Assembly (NCBI GenBank): GCA_017548045.1
Contig: JAFYNR010000003.1
Span: 1-64,000 of the forward strand
Source of the DNA: Clostridia bacterium
GTDB lineage: Bacteria; Bacillota; Clostridia; Oscillospirales; Acutalibacteraceae
Direction: 5' to 3'
Length of the DNA: 64,000 nt
Below, in pieces: positions 16,878 to 26,164 of the stretch. Numbering within the stretch: the first letter of the stretch is position 1; every line of letters begins with the position of its first letter. A model generated the notes under the pieces. It saw only the letters and a list, made by a program, of their open reading frames with translations, made no database searches and had not been told where the DNA came from. The position numbers were made by a program, and so were the translations under genes.

Positions 16878-18266
16878 ATGTCCGCAACATTGCCAAAAAG
16901 AAAAATGTACCGCTATTGCCTTGCAGATATCGCAAAAGGCTTGTTTACAGGTATGATAAGCAACTACCTTCTTTATTTCTTCCAGCCCACCGCTAAAAGC
17001 GGTCTTCCCGTTCTTCTGCCTCAGAACAAGCTTCTCGGTTTCATTACGATTATGGCACTTATAACCGCACTGGGCAAAATAGTCGATGCCGTTACCGATC
17101 CTCTGGTTGCATCGCTTTCGGATAAGTGCACACATAAAGATGGAAGAAGAATGCCCTTCCTGCGCTATGCCGCACTCCCCTATGCTCTTTCGGTTCTGCT
17201 TATATTCTACGCCCCCTTCTCTCAAGGCTCGGTTGCAAATGCGGTTTGGGTCGGCTTCTTTCTGATTACATATTACACTGCCTACACGCTTTTCTTTATT
17301 CCGAGAAACGCTCTTGTTCCGGAAATAATCCCCGATGCCAAAGTCAGAGTAGGATATTACGGCATAAGCACAGTGTTCTTTATGGGTTCAAGCTCATTTA
17401 TGTATGCAGCAACACTGTTTGTTGATATGCTTAAAAACGCAGGTCTTTCCCCTCTCTGGGCATGGCGTACCGTATTCACCTTCTTTGCACTTATCGGCAT
17501 AATCTGCCTTCTTCTGAGCGCATATGCATTCAATGAAAAGGATTACGTTCTTGAAAACACCAAGCCCAAAGAGTCAATGCTCAAATCGTTTTCTTTGGTT
17601 TTTAAAAACAAGAACTTTGTAATTTTCAGCCTCGGTGATTTATTCAGCGGCGTATCGATGGCATTTTTCCAGACCGCAATGCTCTACTATATAACAATGC
17701 TTCTGAACGTTCCGGAATCTCAGTCATTCCTTGTTATGCTTGCCGCTATTGCCGTTGCCATCTGTCTTTTCCCGCTTATCATAAAAATCAGCCGCAAATA
17801 TAACAAAAAAGTTCCTCTCATCATCGCAAGTGTAGTTTTCACTGTTGTTTTCGGTCTTATTTATTTCGGTGACAGAATTGCGGCGCTTGCACCCGGCAAC
17901 GAGCTTTTTATTGGTCTTGCGATGGGCGTAATAGTTTCATTCCCCTTTGCGGCAATCAACATTCTTCCCCAATCGGTTATTTCGGATATAATTCAGTGTG
18001 ACTGCCTTGTAAACGGAGTTAACCGTGAAGGAATCTTCTCCGCAGTAAAAACCTTTATAGAAAAAATTGCTTCGGCAATAGCTATGATGGGGGTTTCAAG
18101 CATACTTGCAATCGGAGCCGCCTCGGGTGAATCGGTCGGGCTTGAAGGCGTTAAGCTTACGGGTGTATTCGCCGGCATATTCAGCCTGCTTTCACTGTTT
18201 ATTTTCTTCTTCTACAACGATAAAAAAGTTACCGAAACCATCGAAAAGCACAGAAACAAACAATAA
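16878..18266 (+). CDS. GPH-family sugar:cation symporter (MelB-like, MFS)
   Basis: Twelve-helix integral membrane protein of 462 aa. The pattern DAVTDPLVASLSDKCTHKDGRR after helix 2 is the signature of glycoside-pentoside-hexuronide:cation symporters, and RNALVPEIIPDAKVRVGYYG is the equivalent of the central conserved loop. Substrate would be a small glycoside or uronide. ATG 16878 follows AAAGG. Immediately after its stop lies the C-terminal remnant of another member of the same family, suggesting that a second transporter gene was lost by deletion here. Glycerol dehydrogenase follows on the same strand. Confidence 0.85.
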   Translation: MSATLPKRKMYRYCLADIAKGLFTGMISNYLLYFFQPTAKSGLPVLLPQNKLLGFITIMALITALGKIVDAVTDPLVASLSDKCTHKDGRRMPFLRYAALPYALSVLLIFYAPFSQGSVANAVWVGFFLITYYTAYTLFFIPRNALVPEIIPDAKVRVGYYGISTVFFMGSSSFMYAATLFVDMLKNAGLSPLWAWRTVFTFFALIGIICLLLSAYAFNEKDYVLENTKPKESMLKSFSLVFKNKNFVIFSLGDLFSGVSMAFFQTAMLYYITMLLNVPESQSFLVMLAAIAVAICLFPLIIKISRKYNKKVPLIIASVVFTVVFGLIYFGDRIAALAPGNELFIGLAMGVIVSFPFAAINILPQSVISDIIQCDCLVNGVNREGIFSAVKTFIEKIASAIAMMGVSSILAIGAASGESVGLEGVKLTGVFAGIFSLLSLFIFFFYNDKKVTETIEKHRNKQ

Positions 18267-18666
18267 TCACGGCAACAAATTTTTTACAGACAAAGCTGCA
18301 AAGCGGAATACGAGTGGAAAAACGGCTACCGTACAGAAGGTATGACAGGCGTTGCAAAAGACCTTGCGAAAAAACTTGTCGGTACGGTAGGTGCTTCAAT
18401 CAAAGCATTTATATTAAGTAAAATCGGTTACGTCGAAGGTGCAGGCTACGGCAATCAGTCAAAAAAACGAATATCTGCTCTTTATGATGTGCACCTTACT
18501 GCCCACCGTCACCTGCATATTCGGTCTTATCCCCAAATTCTTCTATGACCTTTCGGGCGAAAAGAAAGAGCGTATGTACCGTGAGCTTGCAGAGAGAAGA
18601 CGCAGTATAATTACGCAGTTAAACGAGCTTAACGACAATGAATCCGACAAAACGGATCAAGAATAA
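18267..18666 (+). pseudogene. Remnant of a second GPH/MelB-type sugar symporter (C-terminal part)
   Basis: Conceptual translation gives EYEWKNGYRTEGMTGVAK and KLVGTVGASIKAFILSKIGY, then in another frame YLLFMMCTLLPTVTCIF and IPKFFYDLSGEKKERMY, which together match the C-terminal third of a MelB-type symporter. The frames join at a run of seven A (18461-18467); one A fewer restores the frame. The N-terminal two thirds are missing, and the fragment begins directly after the stop of the intact symporter, so it is a decayed or recombined copy rather than a gene. No promoter or start is visible for it. Confidence 0.8.
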
Positions 18667-18690
18667 AAACATAACTTAAGGAGTAAAACT

Positions 18691-19788
18691 ATGGCAAAAA
18701 TTCTTATCAGCCCCGGCAAATACGTTCAGGGCGCAGGCGAAATGAAAAAGCTTTATGACTATGCAAAGGGTTACGGCAAAAAAGCCCTCGTTCTCATAAC
18801 CGAATCAGGTTACAAGAGAATCGGCGCAACCGTTGAAAGCAGCTTTGCAGGTCAGGAATTCGAGCTTGTTTTTGACTATTTCAACGGCGAATGCTCAAAG
18901 AATGAAATCAACAGACTTATCGGTATTATGGAAGAAAAGGGCTGTGATCTTGTTATCGGTATCGGCGGCGGCAAAATCCTTGACACGTCAAAGGCTGTTG
19001 CATATTACTGCAAAACACCCGTTCTTATCTGCCCCACAATAGCATCAACAGATGCACCCTGCAGTGCACTTTCCGTTATTTACACTGATGACGGTGTGTT
19101 TGAAGAATATCTTTTCCTCCCTGCAAACCCCAATATGGTTCTTATGGATACTGATATCATTGCCGCTTCACCTGCCCGCCTCACTGTTTCGGGTATGGGC
19201 GATGCACTTGCAACCTATTTTGAAGCAAGAGCAGTTACGGCAAAGGATGCAGGCACCTGTGCAGGCGGCAAGGTAACCTGTGCCGCAATGGCACTTGCAA
19301 AGCTCTGCTTTGATACGCTTATGGACGAAGGCGTAAAGGCAAAGATTGCTCTTGAAGCCGGTGCTTGCACCGAGGCTGTTGAAAAAGTAATTGAAGCAAA
19401 CACACTTCTCAGCGGTATCGGCTTTGAAAGCGGCGGTCTTGCAGGCGCACACGCAATTCACAACGGCCTTACGGTTCTCCCCGAATGTCACCATATGTAT
19501 CACGGTGAAAAGGTTGCTTTCGGTACTCTTACACAGCTTGTTCTCGAAAACGTTGACGGCGACGAGCTTGAAAGAATTATCAGTTTCTGCATTGAACTCG
19601 GTCTTCCCGTAACCTTCAAAGAACTTGGTATTACCGATGTTACGGATGAAAAGCTTATGGCAGTTGCAACAGCAGCCTGCGCAGAGGGCGACACTCTTCA
19701 CAATATGCCTTTCGAAGTAACACCCGAAAAGGTATGCGCCGCACTCAAAGCAGCAGATGCATACGGCAGATACTTCCTCGGTGAATAA
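18691..19788 (+). CDS. gldA: Glycerol dehydrogenase
   Basis: NAD-dependent oxidation of glycerol to dihydroxyacetone, or the reverse. Iron-containing alcohol dehydrogenase-like fold: SPGKYVQGAGEM at the N-terminus, the nucleotide-binding GIGGGKILDTSKA near residue 90, PTIASTDAPCSALSV, and metal ligands in SGMGDALATY (Asp), GLAGAHAIHNG (His) and HMYHGEKVAFG (His). The 365 aa length is normal for GldA. The ribosome binding site AAGGAG is well placed. No dihydroxyacetone kinase lies nearby, but a glycerophosphodiesterase at 26.7-27.4 kb could supply glycerol phosphate. Confidence 0.93.
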   Translation: MAKILISPGKYVQGAGEMKKLYDYAKGYGKKALVLITESGYKRIGATVESSFAGQEFELVFDYFNGECSKNEINRLIGIMEEKGCDLVIGIGGGKILDTSKAVAYYCKTPVLICPTIASTDAPCSALSVIYTDDGVFEEYLFLPANPNMVLMDTDIIAASPARLTVSGMGDALATYFEARAVTAKDAGTCAGGKVTCAAMALAKLCFDTLMDEGVKAKIALEAGACTEAVEKVIEANTLLSGIGFESGGLAGAHAIHNGLTVLPECHHMYHGEKVAFGTLTQLVLENVDGDELERIISFCIELGLPVTFKELGITDVTDEKLMAVATAACAEGDTLHNMPFEVTPEKVCAALKAADAYGRYFLGE

Positions 19789-19805
19789 AAACTCATAAAA
19801 TGACA

Positions 19806-19840
19806 AGAACCGTTTCGCAGTGAAACGGTTCTTTCTTTTA
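19806..19840. terminator. Terminator after gldA
   Basis: AGAACCGTTTC / GAAACGGTTCT with a short loop and TTCTTTTA after it; convergent with the sialidase gene. Confidence 0.88.
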
Positions 19841-19841
19841 T

Positions 19842-20912
19842 CTATTTTATTTTCCACTTCTGCTGATAAACATTACAAGGCGAACCTTCACTTTCAGCCG
19901 CATAAAAAACGGTGACAAGCGTGCCGTCATCAAGTTCAACCGTTGAAGGATATCCCAGATCGTCCGTTGCAAGATTATTGCAAATCGGAATATCCGTCTG
20001 CCAGGTTTCGCCGCCGTCCTCACTCACCATAATCATAATACCGTAAGGCGGTTTCCTTCTGCCGTATGCAGAAATCAGCAGACCCGATTTAAGCAGAAGC
20101 AAATGCGGCGGTGCTCCGCCTGTTTTATCAAGAAGCATTTCGGGCTCGGACCAGGTTTTTCCTCCATCGTCGGAAACACTCTGAAAAACAGTGAAAAGTA
20201 TTTCATCGCCTCCGTCAAAAAGCTCTGAATTTTCACCTCTGATATGACATATAAGCCTGCCGTCCGGCAGTTCAACCATATGAGGCTCATTGAGAACAAC
20301 ATTCTTGTCCGACGACGTTATTTTGCCTAAAAGCTCGGTTTCTCCGCTTTCGGTATCAAGCAGACGCACCTCAATGCCTCCGAAAATATTATCAAATCTT
20401 GTTCCTGCCCACATAATTTTTCCGTTTCTTAGCTGAATGGGTCCGTGGGGTGACGTTACGGGTGAATGATATATTTTTCCGAAAGTGATTCCGCAGTCAT
20501 TACTGATTCTGAAAAGGGCTCCCAGATATTTTTCTTCATCCTCGGCAGTTATCGTATCAATATAATTCTGAACGTAAGCATTATCCTTATTGTATCCCCT
20601 TTGCATCTGCGCAGAATTATTGAAGGTTGTGAAAATCACACCTTTCTCTCCGAAAGTACATATACCTGCATCCCTGTCATCAAGAGGTGTATCAATAACA
20701 GGTGCGGGTAAGGTGTAGGTTTCTCCCCCGTCACTGCTGTATGAGATAACCGATTTGCCGAAAGGACACACGTGCTCAATTCTGAAGCCCGACGCACCTA
20801 CCGCCAATCTGCCGTCCTGCAGTTTTGCAATGGTAGGCCACGCAAAATATCCGTGATGGCTGTGGGGATTTGACATTACGGTTTTCAGATTTCCTATAAG
20901 TTCAATTTTCAT
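19842..20912 (-). CDS. BNR-repeat exo-sialidase-like enzyme
   Basis: Predicted six-bladed propeller of the sialidase superfamily, releasing sialic acid or a related sugar from glycans. Three Asp boxes are visible (SSDGGETY, SDDGGKTW, SEDGGETW), and GASGFRIEH near residue 40 may supply an arginine of the carboxylate-binding triad. No signal peptide, so it would be cytoplasmic, unlike most mucin-attacking sialidases. 356 aa. The start overlaps the end of the PnuC-like gene by 11 bases, and the operon begins with a GH95-like fucosidase. A sialidase-fold enzyme of different specificity cannot be excluded. Confidence 0.78.
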   Translation of the reverse strand: MKIELIGNLKTVMSNPHSHHGYFAWPTIAKLQDGRLAVGASGFRIEHVCPFGKSVISYSSDGGETYTLPAPVIDTPLDDRDAGICTFGEKGVIFTTFNNSAQMQRGYNKDNAYVQNYIDTITAEDEEKYLGALFRISNDCGITFGKIYHSPVTSPHGPIQLRNGKIMWAGTRFDNIFGGIEVRLLDTESGETELLGKITSSDKNVVLNEPHMVELPDGRLICHIRGENSELFDGGDEILFTVFQSVSDDGGKTWSEPEMLLDKTGGAPPHLLLLKSGLLISAYGRRKPPYGIMIMVSEDGGETWQTDIPICNNLATDDLGYPSTVELDDGTLVTVFYAAESEGSPCNVYQQKWKIK

Positions 20913-21606
20913 TTTTCACCTCTGCCTGCTGGCTGTCATAAAGCTTTCTCGCCTTAAAAAACGCAAAGACAATACATATGAAGGAATAAACCGAAAAAAT
21001 AAGATAGGTCGTCATTTCAGGCGTTTCGGGAAGCATTGTAACATAGAGTGCTATGCCTATAATTCCGTTGACAATCATAAGAAAGGTATATTCAACGTAG
21101 GCAAACATCGTGAGGAAATAGATAAGAATTCCCAGCATATTCGTCAGGCTGTCAAGAAAAACATACTGAGAACCGATAAGCGGAAGAATTATCCACATCG
21201 CAATCAGTGCGGCAACAAATCCCGCCAGAATGAGCAGACGCTGTTTCGTGCTGAGTTTGCGCAGCTTTGTTGAATGCTTCCACTTGTTTTTATTCCATCT
21301 GATAAACGTTAAAAGCTGAATGGGGCACGAAAAAAGAATTGCCGAAAAAGCGGAACCGTAGAGGCTGTAATACACGTAAACCGCACCGTAAAGCAAGGAG
21401 TTTATACTGCCCATAAGGCTGGCATAACGGTTCACCCTTGATTGAAGCATAGCGATTATCAAAGAAATATACAGCGGAAGGATATTCAGAAAATCCTGCT
21501 TGAAGTATATTCCTGCTGCCGTAATCAGAATTGCCGTGCATCCCATAAGCACGAAAATGAATATATCGTTTTTTGAGAACTTTGTTTTTTGCATTTCGCC
21601 GTTCAA
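20902..21606 (-). CDS. pnuC: PnuC-family nicotinamide riboside/vitamin transporter
   Basis: Seven-helix membrane protein carrying the PnuC-type motif IRWNKNKW after helix 3, with hydrophobic segments throughout and a short charged tail. The family imports nicotinamide riboside or related pyridine compounds by facilitated diffusion coupled to phosphorylation. The open frame begins at GTG 21615 inside AAAGGTG; TTG 21606 is better spaced (about 234 aa), with ATG 21594 a further option. It lies 23 bases after a GH95-like gene and overlaps the sialidase, an unusual place for a vitamin transporter. Confidence 0.72.
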   Translation of the reverse strand: MNGEMQKTKFSKNDIFIFVLMGCTAILITAAGIYFKQDFLNILPLYISLIIAMLQSRVNRYASLMGSINSLLYGAVYVYYSLYGSAFSAILFSCPIQLLTFIRWNKNKWKHSTKLRKLSTKQRLLILAGFVAALIAMWIILPLIGSQYVFLDSLTNMLGILIYFLTMFAYVEYTFLMIVNGIIGIALYVTMLPETPEMTTYLIFSVYSFICIVFAFFKARKLYDSQQAEVKNEN

Positions 21607-21629
21607 GATTATCACACCTTTCCGCGAAA

Positions 21630-24293
21630 TCAGAACGTTACCGTTACGGTTTCACCTGCTTCAAAAGACACGGTTTCTGTTTTATCGGATATACCGCAGG
21701 AAACGGTGACGGTCTGCTCAACATCCGAGGTGATCGTCACACTTGCCGTACCGTCTTCAAGATTCCACTTTATTTCATCAATCGTTGCAAGCGTTCTTGC
21801 TTTTAGACCTGTAATTTTACCGCTTTCGAAGCCCGATTCGGGTAATGCAGGGAGAATTTCAATCTCACCCGTATTTGAATAAAGCAGGCTTTCATTAATA
21901 ATTCCCAGATAACCTATTGCAAAATCGGTGCAGTAACAGCTGTTGCGGTCATAATCGTGATTGGTCATAAGCGAATCATAATAAATCCAATGATTCATAA
22001 GGTTTGCAAGTGCATCGGTAACGCTTGCACTGTCTTTAAGCCTTGCGGCAATAAGCGCTCTGTGAACAAGTGCATGGCTCGCTTCATTTTCACTGGCTCT
22101 GTTGGCAATAGCCTGAATGCAGGCAGCGGTAAGTTCGGGGTCATCCTGCGTTTCAAACAAAGGCCATACACAGTAAAGATGACTCAGGTGACGGTGAAGG
22201 TTATTTTCTTCAAAATCCGCTGTTGCCCACTCCTTCAGTGCGCCTGTTTCATCGTACATATAAACAGGCAGCTTACTCATAAGATATTCCCAATGTGAAA
22301 CATCTGCCTCCGGCTCAATACTCTTAATGATATTTATAAGCATTTCAAGGTTGTTTCTGCAAGCCGCAATATCAATGGCGGTATTTGCTGCTGAAGGGCT
22401 GGGATAATTCGAAGGATTATTCTCGGGCGAGTAACTGGGAAGGATGGTATATGTTTCGTCGTCTTTAAGCTCCGTTTTACCTTTTTCGTAACAAAGCTTG
22501 CCGTCCTTATCGGTATAGTATTCGGGTGTCATAAGCTGTGCCCAATAATTTGCGGATTTTGTGAGCATGGGAAGAAGAATTTCCGTTCTTAAATCAAGAT
22601 ATCCCTTACTTCCAAGCTCTGCAACCTGCGAATCCGTAAGGTCATCTGCAGTTGCCGAAAGCACCGATTTAAGGTTATTCAAATCAAATTCGCCGTTCAG
22701 CGGAATCTGAACGTCGCCGTAGCACATAAGGGTTTCATAAAGAGGCTGAAGCATCCAGCTTGTTCCTGCGTTCCAGTATCTGAAGGGATACGGATAACAG
22801 GTTTCAGTAATTACAGCCTTATCGCCGTCTGTATTGACGGGTGCCTGAAGCGCATCGGTGAAGCCATGGGTTGCAAGTGCGTTTTCTTCCCAATCGGGCG
22901 CCTGACGGAGAATGAAGCTTGCATAACCGATATAAGCGCTCTCCATATTGCCCGTATTCATCGAAGACGTCTGAAGATTAACGTTTGCGTCCATGGTATA
23001 TTTACTTCCCCAGCCGGGTGCCCACTCGCCTGTCCACATTCCGTAAAGGCGTGAGGTTGAGTAACCTGCACAGCAAAGGTAAGCGTATCTGCCCGAATAA
23101 TAAGCTCTTTCGGCAAGGTCTGAATTGATTTTTGATTTGCCGTATTGGTCAAGCACAAGCTGTTCATTTGCTTTAGTGCTGTCCGAATCACCGAGTGAAA
23201 ACGTTACGGCATTATACTGCGGAGTAAAGATATCGGTATGTGCTTTGAGAGCTTTACCGTAATCAAACGAACCTGCCGAAGTATACTTTTCCGCAACCGT
23301 TTCGGTATAATCGGCAAGTGAATCAACAAGTGCATATTCTTCCGTGTCTGCAAAATCTTCATATGCACCCATATCGTACGTTCTGTCAGACACGGCAATA
23401 AGATAAACGTTATCCGCATCTTCAATTTTAATCTGAGGATTGGTTTCGCCGCAATACTGAGCATCTTTTACGGTTTTACCATCTTTGAGTGTTTTGCTTC
23501 CGCCTTCGGCAATAATACGGATAACGGTTGCATAACCTCCGTCTTTAAGCTCGCTGTTTTCATAATCCGGATAGTGTGCAACCAAAGCCAGATAATCACA
23601 GTCACCGCCTGCAAGTTTTTTGTATTTAAGGTCAACCTCACTGCCGTTGCCGTAATTTGCAAAAGCACTGATATTATCCAACGAAAGAGTTATATCAACC
23701 TTGCTTGCGTTTGACGATGAACCGATTTTGGTTATCGTTATGCCGTCTGCCTGCGAGGTAAAGGTTGTTCTTTCCCAGGTGCCGCCGATATCAGTATATT
23801 TCACGCCTGCCTGTGCGGTTTCATAATCGGTGTATCTTGCATATCCCATACACCAGAGTTTATTCTGCTTTATACGCAGAGAAGCACCGGGATGATAGGC
23901 ATAAACATCGTCATAGCTTGCGTTATCAACGATATCCTCGCCTGCCGTAATGTTCTGCTTTACCTGTTCAAGCTCTGCAGACGTATCGGGACAGTAGCGC
24001 ACATTTTTATTGGGCATAATGAAATGGATGTTCTGGTAGATAAGTGTGTCGCTGTAAGGTGAACCGCTTGTGATAACACCCTGCAGACCGTTACCTGAAA
24101 CCATTCCCTGACGCCAGGTCTCCGTATTGTTTGATTTTTCACCCACTTCATAATAAAGCTCGGAATAGGAAGCCTTTGAAGTATCTGAAAATTCACATTC
24201 AACGCCCTCGTATACGTCAACGGGGCTGAAAATTGAACCTATGAGCGAGAAAAAAGTAAGAATCATACTGATAATACGCATTACCGTACCCAT
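21630..24293 (-). CDS. GH95-like alpha-L-fucosidase, secreted
   Basis: 887-aa enzyme with an N-terminal beta domain opening into ELYYEVGEKSNNTETWRQG and GNGLQGVITSG, then an (alpha/alpha)6 barrel. GMWTGEWAPGWGSKYTMDAN and HRHLSHLYCVWPLF match GH95 blocks, and the C-terminal beta domain runs to EILPALP. GH95 inverts alpha-1,2-linked fucose (or galactose in some members). The N-terminus has a hydrophobic stretch (MRIISMILTFFSLIGSIF), so export or anchoring is likely. It precedes pnuC and the sialidase in one operon, fitting stepwise removal of fucose and sialic acid caps from host glycans. Confidence 0.8.
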   Translation of the reverse strand: MGTVMRIISMILTFFSLIGSIFSPVDVYEGVECEFSDTSKASYSELYYEVGEKSNNTETWRQGMVSGNGLQGVITSGSPYSDTLIYQNIHFIMPNKNVRYCPDTSAELEQVKQNITAGEDIVDNASYDDVYAYHPGASLRIKQNKLWCMGYARYTDYETAQAGVKYTDIGGTWERTTFTSQADGITITKIGSSSNASKVDITLSLDNISAFANYGNGSEVDLKYKKLAGGDCDYLALVAHYPDYENSELKDGGYATVIRIIAEGGSKTLKDGKTVKDAQYCGETNPQIKIEDADNVYLIAVSDRTYDMGAYEDFADTEEYALVDSLADYTETVAEKYTSAGSFDYGKALKAHTDIFTPQYNAVTFSLGDSDSTKANEQLVLDQYGKSKINSDLAERAYYSGRYAYLCCAGYSTSRLYGMWTGEWAPGWGSKYTMDANVNLQTSSMNTGNMESAYIGYASFILRQAPDWEENALATHGFTDALQAPVNTDGDKAVITETCYPYPFRYWNAGTSWMLQPLYETLMCYGDVQIPLNGEFDLNNLKSVLSATADDLTDSQVAELGSKGYLDLRTEILLPMLTKSANYWAQLMTPEYYTDKDGKLCYEKGKTELKDDETYTILPSYSPENNPSNYPSPSAANTAIDIAACRNNLEMLINIIKSIEPEADVSHWEYLMSKLPVYMYDETGALKEWATADFEENNLHRHLSHLYCVWPLFETQDDPELTAACIQAIANRASENEASHALVHRALIAARLKDSASVTDALANLMNHWIYYDSLMTNHDYDRNSCYCTDFAIGYLGIINESLLYSNTGEIEILPALPESGFESGKITGLKARTLATIDEIKWNLEDGTASVTITSDVEQTVTVSCGISDKTETVSFEAGETVTVTF

Positions 24294-24315
24294 AAATCAA
24301 CCTGCCTTTCATAGC

Positions 24316-24353
24316 AAAAAACCAAGCCCGTCGGCAAAAATGTCGATGGGCTT
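24316..24353 (-). terminator. Terminator of the tsaE-tsaB-rpiB-upp operon
   Basis: Minus-strand stem AAGCCCATCG / CGACGGGCTT (one G:T-type mismatch) followed by GGTTTTTTG. It separates upp from the GH95 operon downstream. Confidence 0.75.
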
Positions 24354-24361
24354 TTGTAATT

Positions 24362-24991
24362 TTATTTTGTGCCGAAAATTCTGTCACCCGCATCGCCGAG
24401 ACCGGGAACAATATATCCGTGGTCGTTAAGGTGGTCGTCAAGGGCGCCCACATAAATATCAACATCGGGATGTGCGTTTTTAAGAGCTTCAAGACCTTCG
24501 GGTGCAGCAATAATGCACATAAATTTTATATCCTTGGGACTTCTTTTCTTAATCTGCGAAATCGCATCAATCGCAGAACCTCCGGTTGCAAGCATCGGGT
24601 CGAGAACAATTACCTCTCGCTCCTCAATATCGGCAGGAAGCTTGCAGTAATATTCAACAGGCATAAGGGTTTCAGGGTCTCTGTAAAGACCGATATGTCC
24701 TACCCTTGCAGAAGGTACAAGAGCAAGCACACCGTCAACCATACCCAGACCTGCTCTGAGAATGGGAACAAAAGCAAGCTTTTTACCTGCAATAACCTTT
24801 GTCTTGGCCACGGCAACGGGAGTTTTGGTTTCAATCTCTTTCAGAGGAAGATCTCTTGTTGCTTCATAGCACATAAGCATTGCAATTTCGCTTACAAGAC
24901 TTCTGAATTCCATTGAGGTTGTTTTTTCGTTTCTGAGAAACGTAAGCTTATGCTGAATAAGGGGATGTTCCATTATCATTACTTTTGCCAT
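24362..24991 (-). CDS. upp: Uracil phosphoribosyltransferase
   Basis: Converts uracil and PRPP to UMP in pyrimidine salvage. The protein is 209 aa, the normal family length, with [22 protein letters not shown] at the start, [14 protein letters not shown], the PRPP loop [10 protein letters not shown], and the uracil-binding C-terminal region [18 protein letters not shown]. Lies 19 bases downstream of rpiB and is the last gene of the operon. Confidence 0.97.
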   Translation of the reverse strand: MAKVMIMEHPLIQHKLTFLRNEKTTSMEFRSLVSEIAMLMCYEATRDLPLKEIETKTPVAVAKTKVIAGKKLAFVPILRAGLGMVDGVLALVPSARVGHIGLYRDPETLMPVEYYCKLPADIEEREVIVLDPMLATGGSAIDAISQIKKRSPKDIKFMCIIAAPEGLEALKNAHPDVDIYVGALDDHLNDHGYIVPGLGDAGDRIFGTK

Positions 24992-25010
24992 ATCTCTGTC
25001 CTCCGATTAA

Positions 25011-25454
25011 TTAAAATCTGTTTTCAAGGTCTGTAATCTGGTCAATTCTTCTCTGATGGCGTTCCTCACCGCTGAAGGGAGTATCAAGGAAGATATCAAC
25101 AAGCTCCTTTGCCTTTTCGGGGGTAACAACTCTGCCGCCCAGGCAAAGAATATTTGCGTTGTTGTGAAGTCTTGTCATTTCTGCCGAGAACAAATCCGAA
25201 CAGCAGCAGGCACGGATTCCTCTCACCTTGTTTGCCGCCATTGAGATACCTACGCCCGTACCGCAGAAAAGCAGACCCAATTCACATTCGCCGTCTGCAA
25301 CGGCTCTTGCGGTTTTCTCAGCGAAAACAGCATAGTCGCAGGAATCGGTTGAATACGTGCCGTAATCCTTATATTCGATTTTTCTTTCTTCAAGATGCTT
25401 GATGATAACCTGCTTAAGCTCATAGCCTGCATGGTCACTTCCGAGTGCAATCAT
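25011..25454 (-). CDS. rpiB: Ribose-5-phosphate isomerase B
   Basis: Interconverts ribose 5-phosphate and ribulose 5-phosphate. GSDHAGYELK at the start, the catalytic Cys in LLFCGTGVGISMAANKVRGIRA, and HNNANILCLGGRV are family signatures. 147 aa. Its start overlaps the end of tsaB by four bases and upp follows, so ribose phosphate supply and nucleotide salvage are co-transcribed with the t6A genes. Confidence 0.96.
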   Translation of the reverse strand: MIALGSDHAGYELKQVIIKHLEERKIEYKDYGTYSTDSCDYAVFAEKTARAVADGECELGLLFCGTGVGISMAANKVRGIRACCCSDLFSAEMTRLHNNANILCLGGRVVTPEKAKELVDIFLDTPFSGEERHQRRIDQITDLENRF

Positions 25455-26164
25455 AATGATTCTCCTTTTCTTAATTTCAGTTCACGTTCTGCCTGCGGAA
25501 GCCTGAGATAGACGGGTGCAAGCAAAGCGGAATCAATAAATTCATTCTTATTTTCGGCTGCAAGAGCTGTGCCGAATGCGCGCTGATAACGGCGGTTTTC
25601 ACCTGAAAGCTTTGCGTTGGGAATTTTATCTCCGAAAGCCTTGAAGCAAAGCTCCGCACCGTCACCTGCAAGATATATTTTATCAACATAATCTGCAAGT
25701 TCGTCACCGAGTTCGTCTATAGACATCGCCTTATCCTCGCATATGCGGCTTACGTTAACACCGTCACAGCGGAAAAGTGCAGTATAAACCTGATTACATC
25801 TGGCATCCATTGCGGCACATACGATGCATTCCTCATCAGCGAAATTATAAGCAATACACTCAAGAGTTGATACTCCCGCACAAGGAATATTATCGCACAT
25901 TGCAAGGCCTTTAACCGCCGCAACACCGATTCTGATACCGGTAAATGAACCGGGACCTGCATTGACGCAGATTGCATCAATGTCCTTCAGGGTAAGATCA
26001 ACCTGTGAAAGTGCATTTTCAACCATAGGCATAAGAGTTCTGCTGTGAGTCAGTGCATTGTTGACAAAGCATTCGCTTATCAATCTGCCGTTTTCGGCAA
26101 CCGCAACGCCTGCGGATTTCGCCGACGAATCAACCGCCAGTATTTTCAAGGAATTCAGCTCCAA
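25451..26164 (-). CDS. tsaB: tRNA threonylcarbamoyladenosine biosynthesis protein TsaB
   Basis: ASKHA-fold protein that, with TsaD and TsaE, transfers threonylcarbamoyl to A37 of ANN-decoding tRNAs. Family signatures are ILAVDSSAKSAGVAV, LTHSRTLMPMVENAL and NAGPGSFTGIRIGVAAVKGLA. 237 aa. It overlaps tsaE by 35 bases and rpiB by four. TsaD is not in the window. Confidence 0.95.
   Translation of the reverse strand: MELNSLKILAVDSSAKSAGVAVAENGRLISECFVNNALTHSRTLMPMVENALSQVDLTLKDIDAICVNAGPGSFTGIRIGVAAVKGLAMCDNIPCAGVSTLECIAYNFADEECIVCAAMDARCNQVYTALFRCDGVNVSRICEDKAMSIDELGDELADYVDKIYLAGDGAELCFKAFGDKIPNAKLSGENRRYQRAFGTALAAENKNEFIDSALLAPVYLRLPQAERELKLRKGESL

Noticed and set aside
19168-19857. 229-codon open frame antisense to gldA
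   Set aside because: It is the mirror of a well-conserved glycerol dehydrogenase gene, with Cys-rich low-complexity translation and no ribosome binding site.
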